Below are positions 9,266-18,880 of a stretch of DNA of 64,000 nucleotides, in pieces. A program made the position numbers and the translations under genes. The stretch is from contig NZ_AP019740.1 of NCBI RefSeq assembly GCF_006757745.1, forward strand, positions 2,480,001-2,544,000, read 5' to 3'. Under the pieces are notes generated by a model. The model was not told the origin of the DNA. It saw only the letters and a list, made by a program, of their open reading frames with translations, and searched no databases. The DNA is from Acinetobacter radioresistens DSM 6976 = NBRC 102413 = CIP 103788. Lineage in GTDB: Bacteria; Pseudomonadota; Gammaproteobacteria; Pseudomonadales; Moraxellaceae. Each line of letters begins with the position of its first letter. Position 1 is the stretch's first letter.

Positions 9266-9412
9266 TTATTCGAGATAATCTGTACGTAATAAAATGATCT
9301 GGCGCGCCTGCTGTAAACGGCTAATGGCTGTTTCCATCTTGTTTACAGCAAGCCTCATTGAACTTGATTTTTCTATTTTAAACATTGTATTTAAAAGATT
9401 TTTAATTGACAT
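9266..9412 (-). CDS. Putative 48-residue protein
   Basis: A short frame ending one base after the convergent flavoprotein stop. The ATG at 9410-9412 has an AAGGAA ribosome binding site 5 nt upstream on the minus strand. The product (MSIKNLLNTMFKIEKSSS... ending ILLRTDYLE) is basic and helical, with no signal peptide. The region 9413-9557 upstream of it is AT-rich and holds no further gene that I can support. The function is unknown; good translation signals and a full-length open frame are the only evidence. Confidence 0.45.
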   Translation of the reverse strand: MSIKNLLNTMFKIEKSSSMRLAVNKMETAISRLQQARQIILLRTDYLE

Positions 9413-9557
9413 AACAGTTCCTTGTTTAGATTTTTATTGAATAGCTGAGTAATATTTTTCTTTAAGTCTTCATCATATATAAACTGTTTCCTCAGTACAA
9501 TTGAGACCCTATAAAATTTGCCATATTTTCATGACGATATTTGGTCCTAAAGATTTT

Positions 9558-9764
9558 TCAGAACTCCTCATGCTTCTGTTCTGGACATTTTACCTTTGAA
9601 TTATGTTCGGACTTATTTTCGGTTATATTCTGTTTATGACTTAACTCAGAATTTTTCTTAAAGATAAACTTATAAGCCGCACTTAAAAAACCTGTAGTAA
9701 TACCGGCAATAATTAATGGTGCAAGAACCTTGTTGGGTGGACGTCGCTCCGGATAGTTTTGCAT
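9558..9764 (-). CDS. Small single-pass membrane protein, unknown function
   Basis: 68 residues. A short basic N-terminus (MQNYPERRPPNKV) is followed by a single hydrophobic segment (LAPLIIAGITTGFLSAAYKFIF) and a polar, Lys/Glu-rich cytoplasmic-type tail. A GGAGAGG ribosome binding site precedes the ATG. It lies 78 bp downstream of the mechanosensitive-channel-like gene on the same strand, so the two may be co-transcribed. No family recognised. Confidence 0.65.
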   Translation of the reverse strand: MQNYPERRPPNKVLAPLIIAGITTGFLSAAYKFIFKKNSELSHKQNITENKSEHNSKVKCPEQKHEEF

Positions 9765-9842
9765 TATTTTTATACCTCTCCTGTTATGAACTTAAAAAGA
9801 AAGGCCACGCTCAGGTGACCCATCTTTTATTCAGATCAAAGC

Positions 9843-11804
9843 TTATTTTTGATCATCTTTCTTTTCTGGATTTTTGTTAGCATCTACATTCGGCTCAGCT
9901 TCACCTGTAGAGCCAAATGGATTATTAGTAGGCGGATTTACTGGATTAACCCCTACTGAATCAGGCGTAACCTGATCAATGCCAGAGGCTTCATTATCAC
10001 CATATGGTGCAGTCGTTAATGTCGCCGGAGTAGTATTTGACAAATCAGTACGCATTGGCGCATTGGTATCATTATCGGTATCTGGCATAAAAGTTCCATT
10101 CTCCGCAGTTTTAGTTGTGCTGTCAGTTACCTGGGACGAAGCCCCGTCCATAGATAATTCAGATGATTTAGCAGCTGAAGTATCTGTACCTTGAGATGAA
10201 GTCATTGACGGGCTAGTTGCAGGGGTGTGAGCAGCTGCAAATGAACCAGTGGTTGAAGTCATTGTTGAACTGGTAGTACCGGAGTCATTATTACGTAAAG
10301 GATTTGGATGGTTCGCCTCACGTTTCGCTTTATCAATCAAGTCAGTCAAAACACGTTCAGCCGGTTGGCGTCCACCTAAACCAAAGGCTAGAGCAAATGC
10401 TACTGCCACAGCACCCAGAGTCAGACCGAAGGCAAGGTTTACAATAGAGTCGGCAATGCCCATTGCACGTAGACCCATAGCAATTACCAGACCCATGATT
10501 AATACACGAACCAGGCAACCTAACCAACGTGAACTATTGTATTCACCACGTTCAACAACATTCGCTACTATATTGGCCAGCCAGAAACCTACTACCAAAA
10601 TTACTGCACCTAGCAGGATATTGGCACCAAAGTAAATGAACATGGCAATCAGCGCGCTGACCTGCTCAAAACCAAGACGGTTTGCTGCTTCAGACAGAGC
10701 AAACAGCATAGTGAAGAATACAATTAGGTAACCAACAATACTGGATACTTTGGCATTACCCATGAAACGCTGAACACCAACCTTAGCTGGTAGTTCATCT
10801 GCACCTGTACCGGCAATCAGTTCAGCAACCAGACGACCGACAAAGCGTGACACAATGTATGCCAGAATCAGAATCAGGCCCGCAGCAATAATATGCGGAA
10901 TTGCGTTCATGATTTCATAGAGCATCGCAGTTGCAGGTTGAGAAATACTTTGTATACCTAATGCTTCAAAAGCTACAATCAGTGCTGTAATCATAATGAT
11001 TGCAAACACGAATGAACCAAGGAATCCAGGTAAATTAGAATTTTTAAATAAACCTACTTTTTGTACCTGAGTCTGCAAGTCAAGGCTGTTAACCAGACCT
11101 TCTACAATACCACGAACAATTTTGGCCAGAATGTAGCCTGCAAACAGGATGATAGCTGCCATGAATATATTAGGAATATATAGCGCAGCTTTATTAACCA
11201 GGTTTTGAACTGGCACCAAGAGGCCATCCAGTCCCAGAATAGAAAGGACAATTGGCAGGAACAGTAAAAGGATTAACCAGTAAATGATATCAGCAATATT
11301 TTTACTGATAGGACTTACACCGACATCATTACTCAACTTTTCATCAAGTTGTGTACGGGCCAGTACTTTGGTTAAACCGGTACGCACCAGACGTGCTACC
11401 AGCCAGCCAATAAAGCCTACCGCGATTGCTGCAATCAGATTAGGAATAAATACCAGCACTTGACTGATCATATTACTAAACGGACCGCTGACGCTATTGA
11501 TATTCAGAACATTTAAAGCAGCAATAATGGCAATAATTAAAATAAACCAGAATACAATACGTGAGAAAAGTCCCTCATAATTCGGAGACGTTCCTGTAGT
11601 TGTAGTGTGCCCTGCTGCATTAGATAATTTATGATTGGTATTCATTTTTTGCAGAAGCTTTTTAACTCCGGCAGCAATGACCAATGCAATAATCCAGCCC
11701 AGAATTAATATCACAACCGCCGCAATAATGGGATGGAATTGATCCCAATAGTACATTGCATCAAAACCCGGACCTCGGGCTCCTCCAGCATAGTAATCAT
11801 TCAT
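9843..11804 (-). CDS. Mechanosensitive ion channel-like protein with TM-helix repeats and disordered tail
   Basis: 653 residues. About 470 residues contain several repeats of a conserved membrane unit of the kind NLIAAIAVGFIGWLVARLV and NIFMAAIILFAGYILAKIV. This matches the TM-helix repeat (Pfam PF05552 type) found in MscS-related proteins. The last membrane segment, LTLGAVAVAFALAFGLGGRQ, resembles an MscS pore helix, but the usual soluble MscS beta domain is missing. The last about 170 residues are a low-complexity Thr/Ser/Asp/Asn-rich tail. A role in osmotic or envelope stress is inferred from the family only. Confidence 0.85.
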   Translation of the reverse strand: MNDYYAGGARGPGFDAMYYWDQFHPIIAAVVILILGWIIALVIAAGVKKLLQKMNTNHKLSNAAGHTTTTGTSPNYEGLFSRIVFWFILIIAIIAALNVLNINSVSGPFSNMISQVLVFIPNLIAAIAVGFIGWLVARLVRTGLTKVLARTQLDEKLSNDVGVSPISKNIADIIYWLILLLFLPIVLSILGLDGLLVPVQNLVNKAALYIPNIFMAAIILFAGYILAKIVRGIVEGLVNSLDLQTQVQKVGLFKNSNLPGFLGSFVFAIIMITALIVAFEALGIQSISQPATAMLYEIMNAIPHIIAAGLILILAYIVSRFVGRLVAELIAGTGADELPAKVGVQRFMGNAKVSSIVGYLIVFFTMLFALSEAANRLGFEQVSALIAMFIYFGANILLGAVILVVGFWLANIVANVVERGEYNSSRWLGCLVRVLIMGLVIAMGLRAMGIADSIVNLAFGLTLGAVAVAFALAFGLGGRQPAERVLTDLIDKAKREANHPNPLRNNDSGTTSSTMTSTTGSFAAAHTPATSPSMTSSQGTDTSAAKSSELSMDGASSQVTDSTTKTAENGTFMPDTDNDTNAPMRTDLSNTTPATLTTAPYGDNEASGIDQVTPDSVGVNPVNPPTNNPFGSTGEAEPNVDANKNPEKKDDQK

Positions 11805-11975
11805 TTTGTTATGCCCTCTTGTTATGCTTCAATTTGCTTGTTTTAAAGCGTTTTAAGTTGTTAAGAATGTTTAGAAAGCTAGGCTTATATTCCTTTTCAA
11901 CATATTTTGTGGACAATGTTTATTCAACTACAGTGAGCATAAATACAACAAATCGTCAGTAAAAGATTGCAAAAA

Positions 11976-12001
11976 AGCCCTAATGTATACACATTAAGGC
12001 T
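11976..12001 (-). terminator. Terminator of the small membrane-protein gene at 12077
   Basis: The stem AGCCTTAATG / CATTAGGGCT (one G-U) is followed by TTTTTT on the minus strand. It lies about 75 bp after the stop at 12077. Confidence 0.75.
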
Positions 12002-12076
12002 ATAGGCTGAGGTGACTTAAGTGGATAGCAATATTTAAACAGCCGCCACTATAGTCTGATCCTCGTCTAGCTAGCC

Positions 12077-12400
12077 TTATTGACCATGGGCAGAGCCAGT
12101 ACCGGTATCATGAGCTGCTGCTGTACCGCCAGTATCTGTTGCCGTACTGTCTACTGCCGTCGCTTCGGTATTACCGGCTACTGCTGGGGTTGTATTGTTC
12201 ATGGAAGCTTGTTCCATTTCTGCATTAGGATGCTGTGGCGGAGCCTCAGAAGAATCCGGATCACGGTCGCCAATCATATAAACCACTAAAGCCGCCAGAA
12301 AAATACCTACCGCAATAAGAATATAAATAGGTAAACGGTTTTTTTTTACCGTATCCTGTGGGCCATTAGTATGAGGCGGTTTATTAAAATCGTGTTGCAT
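12077..12400 (-). CDS. Small membrane protein with Thr/Ala-rich tail
   Basis: 107 residues from the ATG at 12400. A longer frame to 12490 exists, but its extra N-terminus is unlike the rest, whereas AAGAGA 7 nt upstream supports 12400. The layout is a polar N-terminus, one membrane helix (LPIYILIAVGIFLAALVVYMIG), then a tail rich in Thr, Ala, Asp and Gly. The tail composition resembles that of the neighbouring channel-like protein encoded downstream, although the two are separated by a terminator. Function unknown. Confidence 0.65.
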   Translation of the reverse strand: MQHDFNKPPHTNGPQDTVKKNRLPIYILIAVGIFLAALVVYMIGDRDPDSSEAPPQHPNAEMEQASMNNTTPAVAGNTEATAVDSTATDTGGTAAAHDTGTGSAHGQ

Positions 12401-12556
12401 AGTCATTCTCTTATTCTTATGGCTTGGATTTTCATCATAACAAGCACTTATGTTGTATTGTGTGAAAAAGCATAGTGGGAACGTGTGCAATGTTTCTAAG
12501 TTGTAGTTAAAAATGCGCTATACTATTGGGCCAAGTTTTATGCATTCTGTTTATTT

Positions 12557-12979
12557 ATGGCATATCGTCTACAGCGTACCTCACTGGATCTAGACACCGA
12601 TGTTACGCATCAGTGCTATTTACATCATACGCGTGACCTGCACCTGATCGGGATTATTGAGTTTAGCAAGCCTAGCTATGTATTAAAGTGGGGCGATCTA
12701 GAATACTTTCGGCGTCGTACTGAAGAATTTTCAGTAATGCCATTTCCCGATTGTGTAAATGCGATGATCATTGATATTCGTAATATCAGTGCATTTCTGG
12801 ATCAGGAAGTGCCTATTATTCCTTGGCGCCTGCTTGAAGAAGACTGTCCAATCCGGCTGGTGGTCCCACAAGACCGTATTGAACATTATTCAGGGATATT
12901 TGAACCGACTTGGCTCAGTTCAGATGTTGACAGTGCAATTCAGGAGATCCGTGAGTTTGTAGATATGTTTGTACATTAA
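12557..12979 (+). CDS. Conserved-looking hypothetical protein
   Basis: 140 residues, soluble, with no signal peptide. The alternating pattern with AMIIDIRNI followed by helices and IRLVVPQD is compatible with an alpha/beta (STAS-like or SpoIIAA-like) fold, but that is a guess from secondary-structure appearance. A TATACT -10-like box lies about 35 bp upstream of the start. It is convergent with fpr, with 26 bp between the stops. No function assigned. Confidence 0.7.
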   Translation: MAYRLQRTSLDLDTDVTHQCYLHHTRDLHLIGIIEFSKPSYVLKWGDLEYFRRRTEEFSVMPFPDCVNAMIIDIRNISAFLDQEVPIIPWRLLEEDCPIRLVVPQDRIEHYSGIFEPTWLSSDVDSAIQEIREFVDMFVH

Positions 12980-13005
12980 ACATATCTATCTATACTTATT
13001 ATCCC

Positions 13006-13767
13006 TTACCAGTAATTTTCCACCGCAATATTTCCCTCACCCCGACGATTCATACTGAGCCCACGCCGTTTCAGTGCCTCCTTGGTATCTTCTACCATTT
13101 GCGGATTACCACAAAGCATTACATGACTGGTCTCAGGGTTAAATTGCAGCCCTGCCGCAGCTTCCAGTGCACCATTTTCAATAAGTACGGGCAAACGTTC
13201 ATGTAATCGGGCATTTGGGTCACGGGTGATAACTGGTATAAAATGAAAGCCTTGATGCCCTTCCCCAAATATTTTGGCCATTTCCTGAATGCGGTCTAGA
13301 TAAGCTAACTCGGCCTCTGTACGTACACTGTAGACCAGCTGAATTGACTGATATTTAGTCCAAGTTTCAAAATCCTGTAGCATTGATAGAAACGGCGCCA
13401 GACCAGTTCCTGTGGCAAGCAGCCATAGATCTTTAGGCAGTGGCAACTGATAACGTGCCAAAGTCAGATATCCATAAGGAATCTTTTCCAGATACAGCTC
13501 GTCATTTACTTTCAGGTACTGTAGCTGAGAAGTAAAAGCCCCGTCAGGCACAACAATCGAGAAAAATTCCAGAGTTTCATCAAAAGGTGAAGAAACAATT
13601 GAATAAGCGCGTACGATCAGCTCATCTCCAACTTTTAAGCCTATACGCGCAAACTGGCCGGCAGTAAACTTGAAATGTGCAGGTCGTGTCAGCGTAAAAC
13701 TGAACAGGTTAGAGGTCCAGCGCTGTACTGATAAAACTTTTTCCTGAGTAAATTTTTCAATTGACAT
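13006..13767 (-). CDS. fpr: Ferredoxin--NADP(+) reductase
   Basis: 253 residues from the ATG at 13767, the family's normal length; an upstream ATG at 13854 would overlap the divergent LysR gene and add an unconserved stretch. The FAD-binding motif RAYSIVSSP, the NADP-binding segment LLATGTGLAPFLSML and the C-terminal CGNPQMVEDTKE mark the bacterial subclass of plant-type FNR. It transfers electrons between NADPH and ferredoxin or flavodoxin, supporting oxidative-stress defence and Fe-S repair. The adjacent divergent LysR gene is the usual FinR arrangement in Pseudomonas relatives. Confidence 0.93.
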   Translation of the reverse strand: MSIEKFTQEKVLSVQRWTSNLFSFTLTRPAHFKFTAGQFARIGLKVGDELIVRAYSIVSSPFDETLEFFSIVVPDGAFTSQLQYLKVNDELYLEKIPYGYLTLARYQLPLPKDLWLLATGTGLAPFLSMLQDFETWTKYQSIQLVYSVRTEAELAYLDRIQEMAKIFGEGHQGFHFIPVITRDPNARLHERLPVLIENGALEAAAGLQFNPETSHVMLCGNPQMVEDTKEALKRRGLSMNRRGEGNIAVENYW

Positions 13768-13852
13768 GATTTCTACATGGCATGAGAGACTGTGCTCATG
13801 GTAGCATGACCATCTATTTATTTTATATTTTTTAAACGTTAAGGCTTCATTC

Positions 13853-14734
13853 ATGCGTATGACATTACGCCAGCTGGCGGTTTTTGTAGCAGTTGCTCAA
13901 GAGGGTACCGTCACCCGGGCAAGCGATGCCGTAAAACTGACTCAAAGTGCAGCCAGTATGGCACTGGCAGATCTGGAAGATGGTTTGGGTGCCCCCCTGT
14001 TTGACCGCTTAGGTAAACGTCTACAACTGAATGATCTGGGACGTTTCTTGCTTCCGCAAGCTTTAGAAATACTAGGTCGTTGTGAGTCTTTTGAACAGGC
14101 TGCTAAAGGTGAACTACAAAGTATTGATTTGCGTCTGGGTGCGACCTTAACGATCAGTGATTATTTAATGCCTGATCTGATGGCTGGCTTCTTGCAGCTT
14201 CAGCCCCAAGCTCATCTACAGCTTCAGGTAGGTAATACCCGCCAGATGATTGAAGCTGTAAATCAGTTTCAGCTGGATTTGGCACTCATTGAAGGCTCAT
14301 GCCATTTACCCCAACTGCAATGTATCCATTGGCGTGATGATGAGCTTGCTGTCTGCTGTGCACCTGATCATCCATTGGCACAGCATAAACAACCGCTGAG
14401 TCAGAAAGATTTTTTAAATGCTGAGTGGATTTTGCGTGAAGAAGGTTCAGGTACCCGTGAAGTATTTGATAATAGTATTTTGCAGGATCTACCTGATGCA
14501 AACATCCGTTTAACGCTTGGGCATAATGAAGCCATTTTAAAAATAGTTGCTGGTGGTATGGGGGTTTCCTGTATTTCCAGACTAGCTATTGAGCCTCTTC
14601 GTGAAAAAGGTCAGTTAGTCATACTAGATACACCCTTCTGGCAGTTAACGCGCCCTCTTTTTATGCTGGTTCACCGCCAGAAATATCAGGGTCCGGGTTT
14701 AAAAGCATTTATGCGATTTTGTGAAGAGAGATAA
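13853..14734 (+). CDS. finR: LysR-type regulator, FinR-like
   Basis: 293 residues. The N-terminal winged helix-turn-helix (LRQLAVFVAVAQEGTVTRASDAV) is followed by a substrate-binding effector domain. A second ATG two codons in (13859) is an equally possible start. In Pseudomonas, FinR sits next to fprA and activates it under oxidative stress. The same head-to-head layout here, with 85 bp between the starts, supports that role by context; the symbol is therefore an inference. A strong terminator follows. Confidence 0.8.
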   Translation: MRMTLRQLAVFVAVAQEGTVTRASDAVKLTQSAASMALADLEDGLGAPLFDRLGKRLQLNDLGRFLLPQALEILGRCESFEQAAKGELQSIDLRLGATLTISDYLMPDLMAGFLQLQPQAHLQLQVGNTRQMIEAVNQFQLDLALIEGSCHLPQLQCIHWRDDELAVCCAPDHPLAQHKQPLSQKDFLNAEWILREEGSGTREVFDNSILQDLPDANIRLTLGHNEAILKIVAGGMGVSCISRLAIEPLREKGQLVILDTPFWQLTRPLFMLVHRQKYQGPGLKAFMRFCEER

Positions 14735-14737
14735 AAA

Positions 14738-14762
14738 AAAGCGCCTTAAGGCGCTTTTTTTG
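14738..14762 (+). terminator. Terminator of the finR-like gene
   Basis: The perfect palindrome AGCGCCTTAAGGCGCT at 14740-14755 is followed by a T-run and starts just after the stop. The following stretch to 14977 contains no gene I can support. Confidence 0.9.
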
Positions 14763-14974
14763 ATCAGTCTACATCATTTTCATTAGCTATATTCTTACTG
14801 TCTTTCTTATTTTGGAGCTATTTTTGAAAAAATCTCATTTTTTAGCAGGAATTCATCTGGCTAATATCACGCTCATTCTAGCCAGATTAAGCGGGTACAG
14901 GCCTTTGCTATAATGTTACACTCTTAACCTTAACAGCATAATTTGCAGTATTTCAAATTTAAAATATTCTAATA

Positions 14975-14998
14975 AAAAAAGAGGCTTTCGCCTCTTTC
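14975..14998 (-). terminator. Terminator of upp
   Basis: The stem AAAGAGGC/GCCTCTTT with a GAAA-type loop on the minus strand is followed by seven T. It lies about 20 bp after the upp stop. Confidence 0.9.
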
Positions 14999-15018
14999 TT
15001 ACCTCGACAGCAAATATT

Positions 15019-15654
15019 TTAGTCTTTTTGTACTGAACCAAAAATCTTGTCGCCTGCGTCCCCTAAACCCGGCACAATGTACCCCTGTGCATTTAGTCCT
15101 TCATCAATTGAAGCAGTAAAAATACGCACATCTGGATGAGCATCTTCTACTTTCTTGATTCCTTCAGGCGCTGCAACTAGGACCATCACCCGGATATCTT
15201 TACAGCCACTGGCTTTAAGGACATCAATTGCAGCCACTAGCGAAGCACCTGTGGCCAGCATTGGATCAATAATCATGGCGATACGATTTTGTACATCTGG
15301 AACCAGTTTCTTATAGTAAGTCCGCGCTTCTAATGTTTCTTCATCACGTTCAAGCCCCAATACAGAAACTTTGGCGCTCGGAATCAGGTTTAAAAAACCA
15401 TCCAGCATACCAATGCCGGCACGTAAAATTGGTACTACGGTAATTTTTTTACCGGCAATACGTTGAGTTGTAACTGGTCCTGCCCATCCTGCGATTTCAT
15501 GGTCAACTACTGGCAGATCCTGTGTTGCTTCATAAGTCAGCAGCATAGTAACTTCCTGAGCCAGTTCACGGAAATTCTTGGTGCTGATATCGGCACGACG
15601 CAAAAGACCAATTTTATGACGGATTAATGGATGTCGGATTTCTTGAATGGGCAC
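15019..15654 (-). CDS. upp: Uracil phosphoribosyltransferase
   Basis: 211 residues, the family length. It converts uracil and PRPP to UMP in pyrimidine salvage. The PRPP-binding segment [17 protein letters not shown] and the uracil-binding C-terminus [18 protein letters not shown] are both present. The start codon is GTG, with AGGTG about 7 nt upstream. It is monocistronic, flanked by terminators and lying just downstream of the nuo operon on the same strand. Confidence 0.97.
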   Translation of the reverse strand: MPIQEIRHPLIRHKIGLLRRADISTKNFRELAQEVTMLLTYEATQDLPVVDHEIAGWAGPVTTQRIAGKKITVVPILRAGIGMLDGFLNLIPSAKVSVLGLERDEETLEARTYYKKLVPDVQNRIAMIIDPMLATGASLVAAIDVLKASGCKDIRVMVLVAAPEGIKKVEDAHPDVRIFTASIDEGLNAQGYIVPGLGDAGDKIFGSVQKD

Positions 15655-15720
15655 GGGAGAACACCTAAAGAATAAGTTTTAGTTGGGGGCATTATAAATG
15701 TTTTTTATATCTGAAATAAG

Positions 15721-15750
15721 CAAAGCCCCCAATGTCTGGGGGCTTTTTTT
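15721..15750. terminator. Terminator at the 3' end of the nuo operon
   Basis: The stem AAGCCCCC / GGGGGCTT lies at 15723-15745. On the minus strand, the direction of nuo, the tract after the stem is CTTTGCTTATTT. On the plus strand it is a clean run of seven T. It most likely ends the nuo transcript. Confidence 0.75.
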
Positions 15751-15774
15751 GTTAAATCCAATAATTTTTAAGAA

Positions 15775-17268
15775 TTATTGCTGACTTAACATGAAGTGGA
15801 TTGGAGATAAAATCTCGGCTTGGAGCGCAAGCTTGATCATCGGATCTGGATAGATACCCAGGAACAATACCAGCACAGCTGCACCAAGAACCATTAAACC
15901 GCCGACTTTCTGGCCCCAGTGCTTATCTGCATCGATACGCGGTGTCTCAGGCGGCGTCATATACATAACCACCATTACACGCAGGTAGTAATATAGACCA
16001 ATACCTGAACCTACAATCACCATTGCAGCCAAGAACCAGTGCTGGGTAGTAACTGCTGCCATAACTACAAGAAACTTACCAATAAAGCCTGCAGTCAACG
16101 GAATACCGGCTAAAGACAGCATCATGACAGTTAAGGTTGCAGTCAGAACCGGACGGCGCCAGAACAGACCTCGGTAATCTGCCAGTGATTCAGCTTCATC
16201 CAGATTATTATATGGACTCGACATCAGGGCAACAGCACCGAAAGCGCCGATCGTAGTTAATACATAAGTAATCACATAAACGCTTACACTGCCCAGACTT
16301 ACATAGGTCATGCTGACCAGTGCAATCAGCAGATAACCGAAATGCGAAATCGATGAATAACCTAGAATGCGCTTTAAGTTTACTTGACGAACTGCCAGCA
16401 GGTTACCGACCAGAATCGATAAAACTGCAATAATGGTAATAATAGTCACTAGTGACTCAATCAGGATCGCACCTGAAGTGAGTATATAGCGCACAAACAG
16501 GCCAATAGTTGCTACTTTTGCTGCGGTAGCAAGGAAGGTTGCCATCGGTGCTGGTGCACCTGCATAAACATCAGGCGTCCATTTATGAAATGGCGCCAGC
16601 GATAGTTTAAATGCAATAGCAAAGATAATCAGTCCCAGACCAATAATTACCATTGGTTGCTGGATTGCCTGCATGAGTGCCTGTACAGAGTCATAGAATG
16701 ACAGTGAGCCAGTATAAGCATAGATATATGCCATACCCATCAGTAGCATAGCTGAAGCAGTAGCTGACAGCACCAGGTACTTCACACCAGATTCAAGAGA
16801 ACGGGCGCGCTGATGTGTATAGGCCAGCAAACCGTAAACCGGAATTGACATCAGTTCGAGGCTGATAAAGAAAGATGCATAGTGACTGCTTGAAACCATC
16901 AGCATTGCACCAACCACTGAAGTCAGTAGCAGAATATACAGCTCTTCACGGTTACTCTTATAGGTCTCGATATAAGCATGAGACAGTGTTGAACAGGCCA
17001 GTGCAGCGATCAAGATCAGTAACTGGTACAGCATGGTAAATGGATCAACCATAAACATGCCCATAACATTCGCCGGTACAAAATGACCACCGAACATTTC
17101 CATCAGGATATAGATGACGGACAGGTTTAAACCCACTACTGTGGCAGTAGCAATCAAGTTATGGTTACGTTTGATTGCCGTGAGGATCATTACCACGATC
17201 GCAGTTAAGGCCACGATCATCACAGGAGCTAATGGCATAAGCTCGGAAAATGACATTGTGAAGTTCAT
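15775..17268 (-). CDS. nuoN: NADH-quinone oxidoreductase subunit N
   Basis: 497 residues, about 14 membrane helices, one of three antiporter-like proton-pumping subunits of complex I. The conserved core with LALAPFHKWTPDVYAGAP is present, carrying the lysine and acidic residues of the proton channel. The ATG at 17268 is 3 bp after the nuoM stop; a second in-frame ATG at 17256 is possible. It is the last gene of the nuo operon. Confidence 0.97.
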   Translation of the reverse strand: MNFTMSFSELMPLAPVMIVALTAIVVMILTAIKRNHNLIATATVVGLNLSVIYILMEMFGGHFVPANVMGMFMVDPFTMLYQLLILIAALACSTLSHAYIETYKSNREELYILLLTSVVGAMLMVSSSHYASFFISLELMSIPVYGLLAYTHQRARSLESGVKYLVLSATASAMLLMGMAYIYAYTGSLSFYDSVQALMQAIQQPMVIIGLGLIIFAIAFKLSLAPFHKWTPDVYAGAPAPMATFLATAAKVATIGLFVRYILTSGAILIESLVTIITIIAVLSILVGNLLAVRQVNLKRILGYSSISHFGYLLIALVSMTYVSLGSVSVYVITYVLTTIGAFGAVALMSSPYNNLDEAESLADYRGLFWRRPVLTATLTVMMLSLAGIPLTAGFIGKFLVVMAAVTTQHWFLAAMVIVGSGIGLYYYLRVMVVMYMTPPETPRIDADKHWGQKVGGLMVLGAAVLVLFLGIYPDPMIKLALQAEILSPIHFMLSQQ

Positions 17269-17271
17269 GGC

Positions 17272-18879
17272 TTATTGGATCTCCACATTTTCGAGTTGAG
17301 TCGACACCTGCTGGGTGACATCAACGACTTCTTGAACAGGAATGTAGCTATTTGCTAACCACGCCATACTTGAGTTGGACACATCAAGGAAAGTTTGTGG
17401 ATAGAGACCAAGCCAGACTAGACCTAGCGCACAGATCAACAGAATTACCATTTCACGAGCATTCAGATCTTTTAATGGATGTGAATAATGCTGCTTTTGT
17501 TCTTCATTTGGCACACCAAATAAAGCTTTGTGAATCAGGATTAAACCGTACAGACCGGCAAATACCAGACTGACTGCTGCAAGAATTGTAAATACTGGGA
17601 ATTTTGCATAAGAACCCATCAGGATCAGGAACTCACCGATGAAGTTACCCAAACCAGGAATACCGACTAACGCTGCCACGAAGAACATCAGGAAGAATGG
17701 CAGATACTGGAACTGACCGCGAATACCGCCCATCAGACGCATATCACGTGTATGCAGACGCTCATAAATCTGGCCACACATAATAAACAATGCAGCAGAC
17801 GACAAACCATGAGCCAGCATCATGATCATCAGACCCTGGAAGGTCAGGATATTACCGGCATATAGCGCCAATAACACAAAACCCATGTGCGAAATGGAAG
17901 TGTAAGCCAGCAGACGCTTCATGTCTGTTTGCTGGAAAGCACACCATGCGCCGTAAAAAATACCGATCAAACCAAAGATAATAGCGATATTGGCAAAATC
18001 TGCAGATGCTGCCGGAAAGAACGGAATAACAAAACGGAGCAAACCATAAGCAGCAGTCTTAATCAGGATCCCTGCAAGGTCAACCGAACCTGCTGTAGGC
18101 GCCTGAGCATGGGCATCTGGTAACCAGCCATGTAACGGGAATACTGGCAACTTGACCGCAAACCCGATAAACATACAGATCATAAATGCGTATGCAACTG
18201 AAGGCAGCTGAGTGTCCAGTGCATTGGCAACGCCCAGCAGATAGTTATAGCTGAAGTTGATGGTACCGGTCATCATATAACCGTAAATCACCAGCCCCAG
18301 AATACCGATCAGCATGATCAGGCCTGCAACCTGCGTATAAATAAAGAACTTGGTTGCCGCATAAACACGCGAACGTCCATTTGAACCTTTATGTCCCCAA
18401 AGTGCGATCAGGAAGTAGATCGGCACCAGCATCATCTCCCAGAAGAAGAAGAACAGGAACATGTCGATAGCCAGAAATACCCCGATGACTCCACCTAGAG
18501 ACCATAATAAGTTCAGGTGGAAGAAACCAACATTTTTCTGGATTTCACCCCATGAACAGCCTACTGCCAGCACACCAAGAAGTGCTGTCAGGCCGACCAT
18601 GAGTAAAGAAAGTCCATCTACTGCCAAATGAATATTGATACCCAGGGTTTGAATCCAAGGTAGTGCAAACTCTGCAGACCAGGTTGGAACCTTCTGGCCC
18701 AAGCTATAGTCATAAGTACCAGTCTGCCAAAGAGCAATGGTCAGGCCCAAAGTAACGAGCATGCCAATTAAAGCAATCCAGCGTGGTAGATGTTGGTCGA
18801 GCTTGTCGACCAGCCAGCAAATAAAACCTGCAATGAACGGAACAAGGATCAGCGCGGGTAAAATTAAATTGTTTTCCAT
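17272..18879 (-). CDS. nuoM: NADH-quinone oxidoreductase subunit M
   Basis: 535 residues, antiporter-like membrane subunit of complex I. The motif FPLHGWLPDAHAQAPTAGSV is the hallmark of the NuoM/NuoL antiporter family, and FFFWEMMLVPIYFLIALWG holds the conserved membrane glutamate. It sits 1 bp after nuoL and 3 bp before nuoN, so translation is probably coupled. Confidence 0.97.
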   Translation of the reverse strand: MENNLILPALILVPFIAGFICWLVDKLDQHLPRWIALIGMLVTLGLTIALWQTGTYDYSLGQKVPTWSAEFALPWIQTLGINIHLAVDGLSLLMVGLTALLGVLAVGCSWGEIQKNVGFFHLNLLWSLGGVIGVFLAIDMFLFFFFWEMMLVPIYFLIALWGHKGSNGRSRVYAATKFFIYTQVAGLIMLIGILGLVIYGYMMTGTINFSYNYLLGVANALDTQLPSVAYAFMICMFIGFAVKLPVFPLHGWLPDAHAQAPTAGSVDLAGILIKTAAYGLLRFVIPFFPAASADFANIAIIFGLIGIFYGAWCAFQQTDMKRLLAYTSISHMGFVLLALYAGNILTFQGLMIMMLAHGLSSAALFIMCGQIYERLHTRDMRLMGGIRGQFQYLPFFLMFFVAALVGIPGLGNFIGEFLILMGSYAKFPVFTILAAVSLVFAGLYGLILIHKALFGVPNEEQKQHYSHPLKDLNAREMVILLICALGLVWLGLYPQTFLDVSNSSMAWLANSYIPVQEVVDVTQQVSTQLENVEIQ

Positions 18880-18880
18880 T

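Noticed and set aside
10249..10635. Frame opposite to the mechanosensitive-channel gene
   Set aside because: It is an antisense shadow of a real coding sequence with strong codon bias on the other strand.
14824..14913. 29-codon TTG frame after finR with GGAG upstream
   Set aside because: Too short and not supported by any domain or signal peptide; chance is likely.
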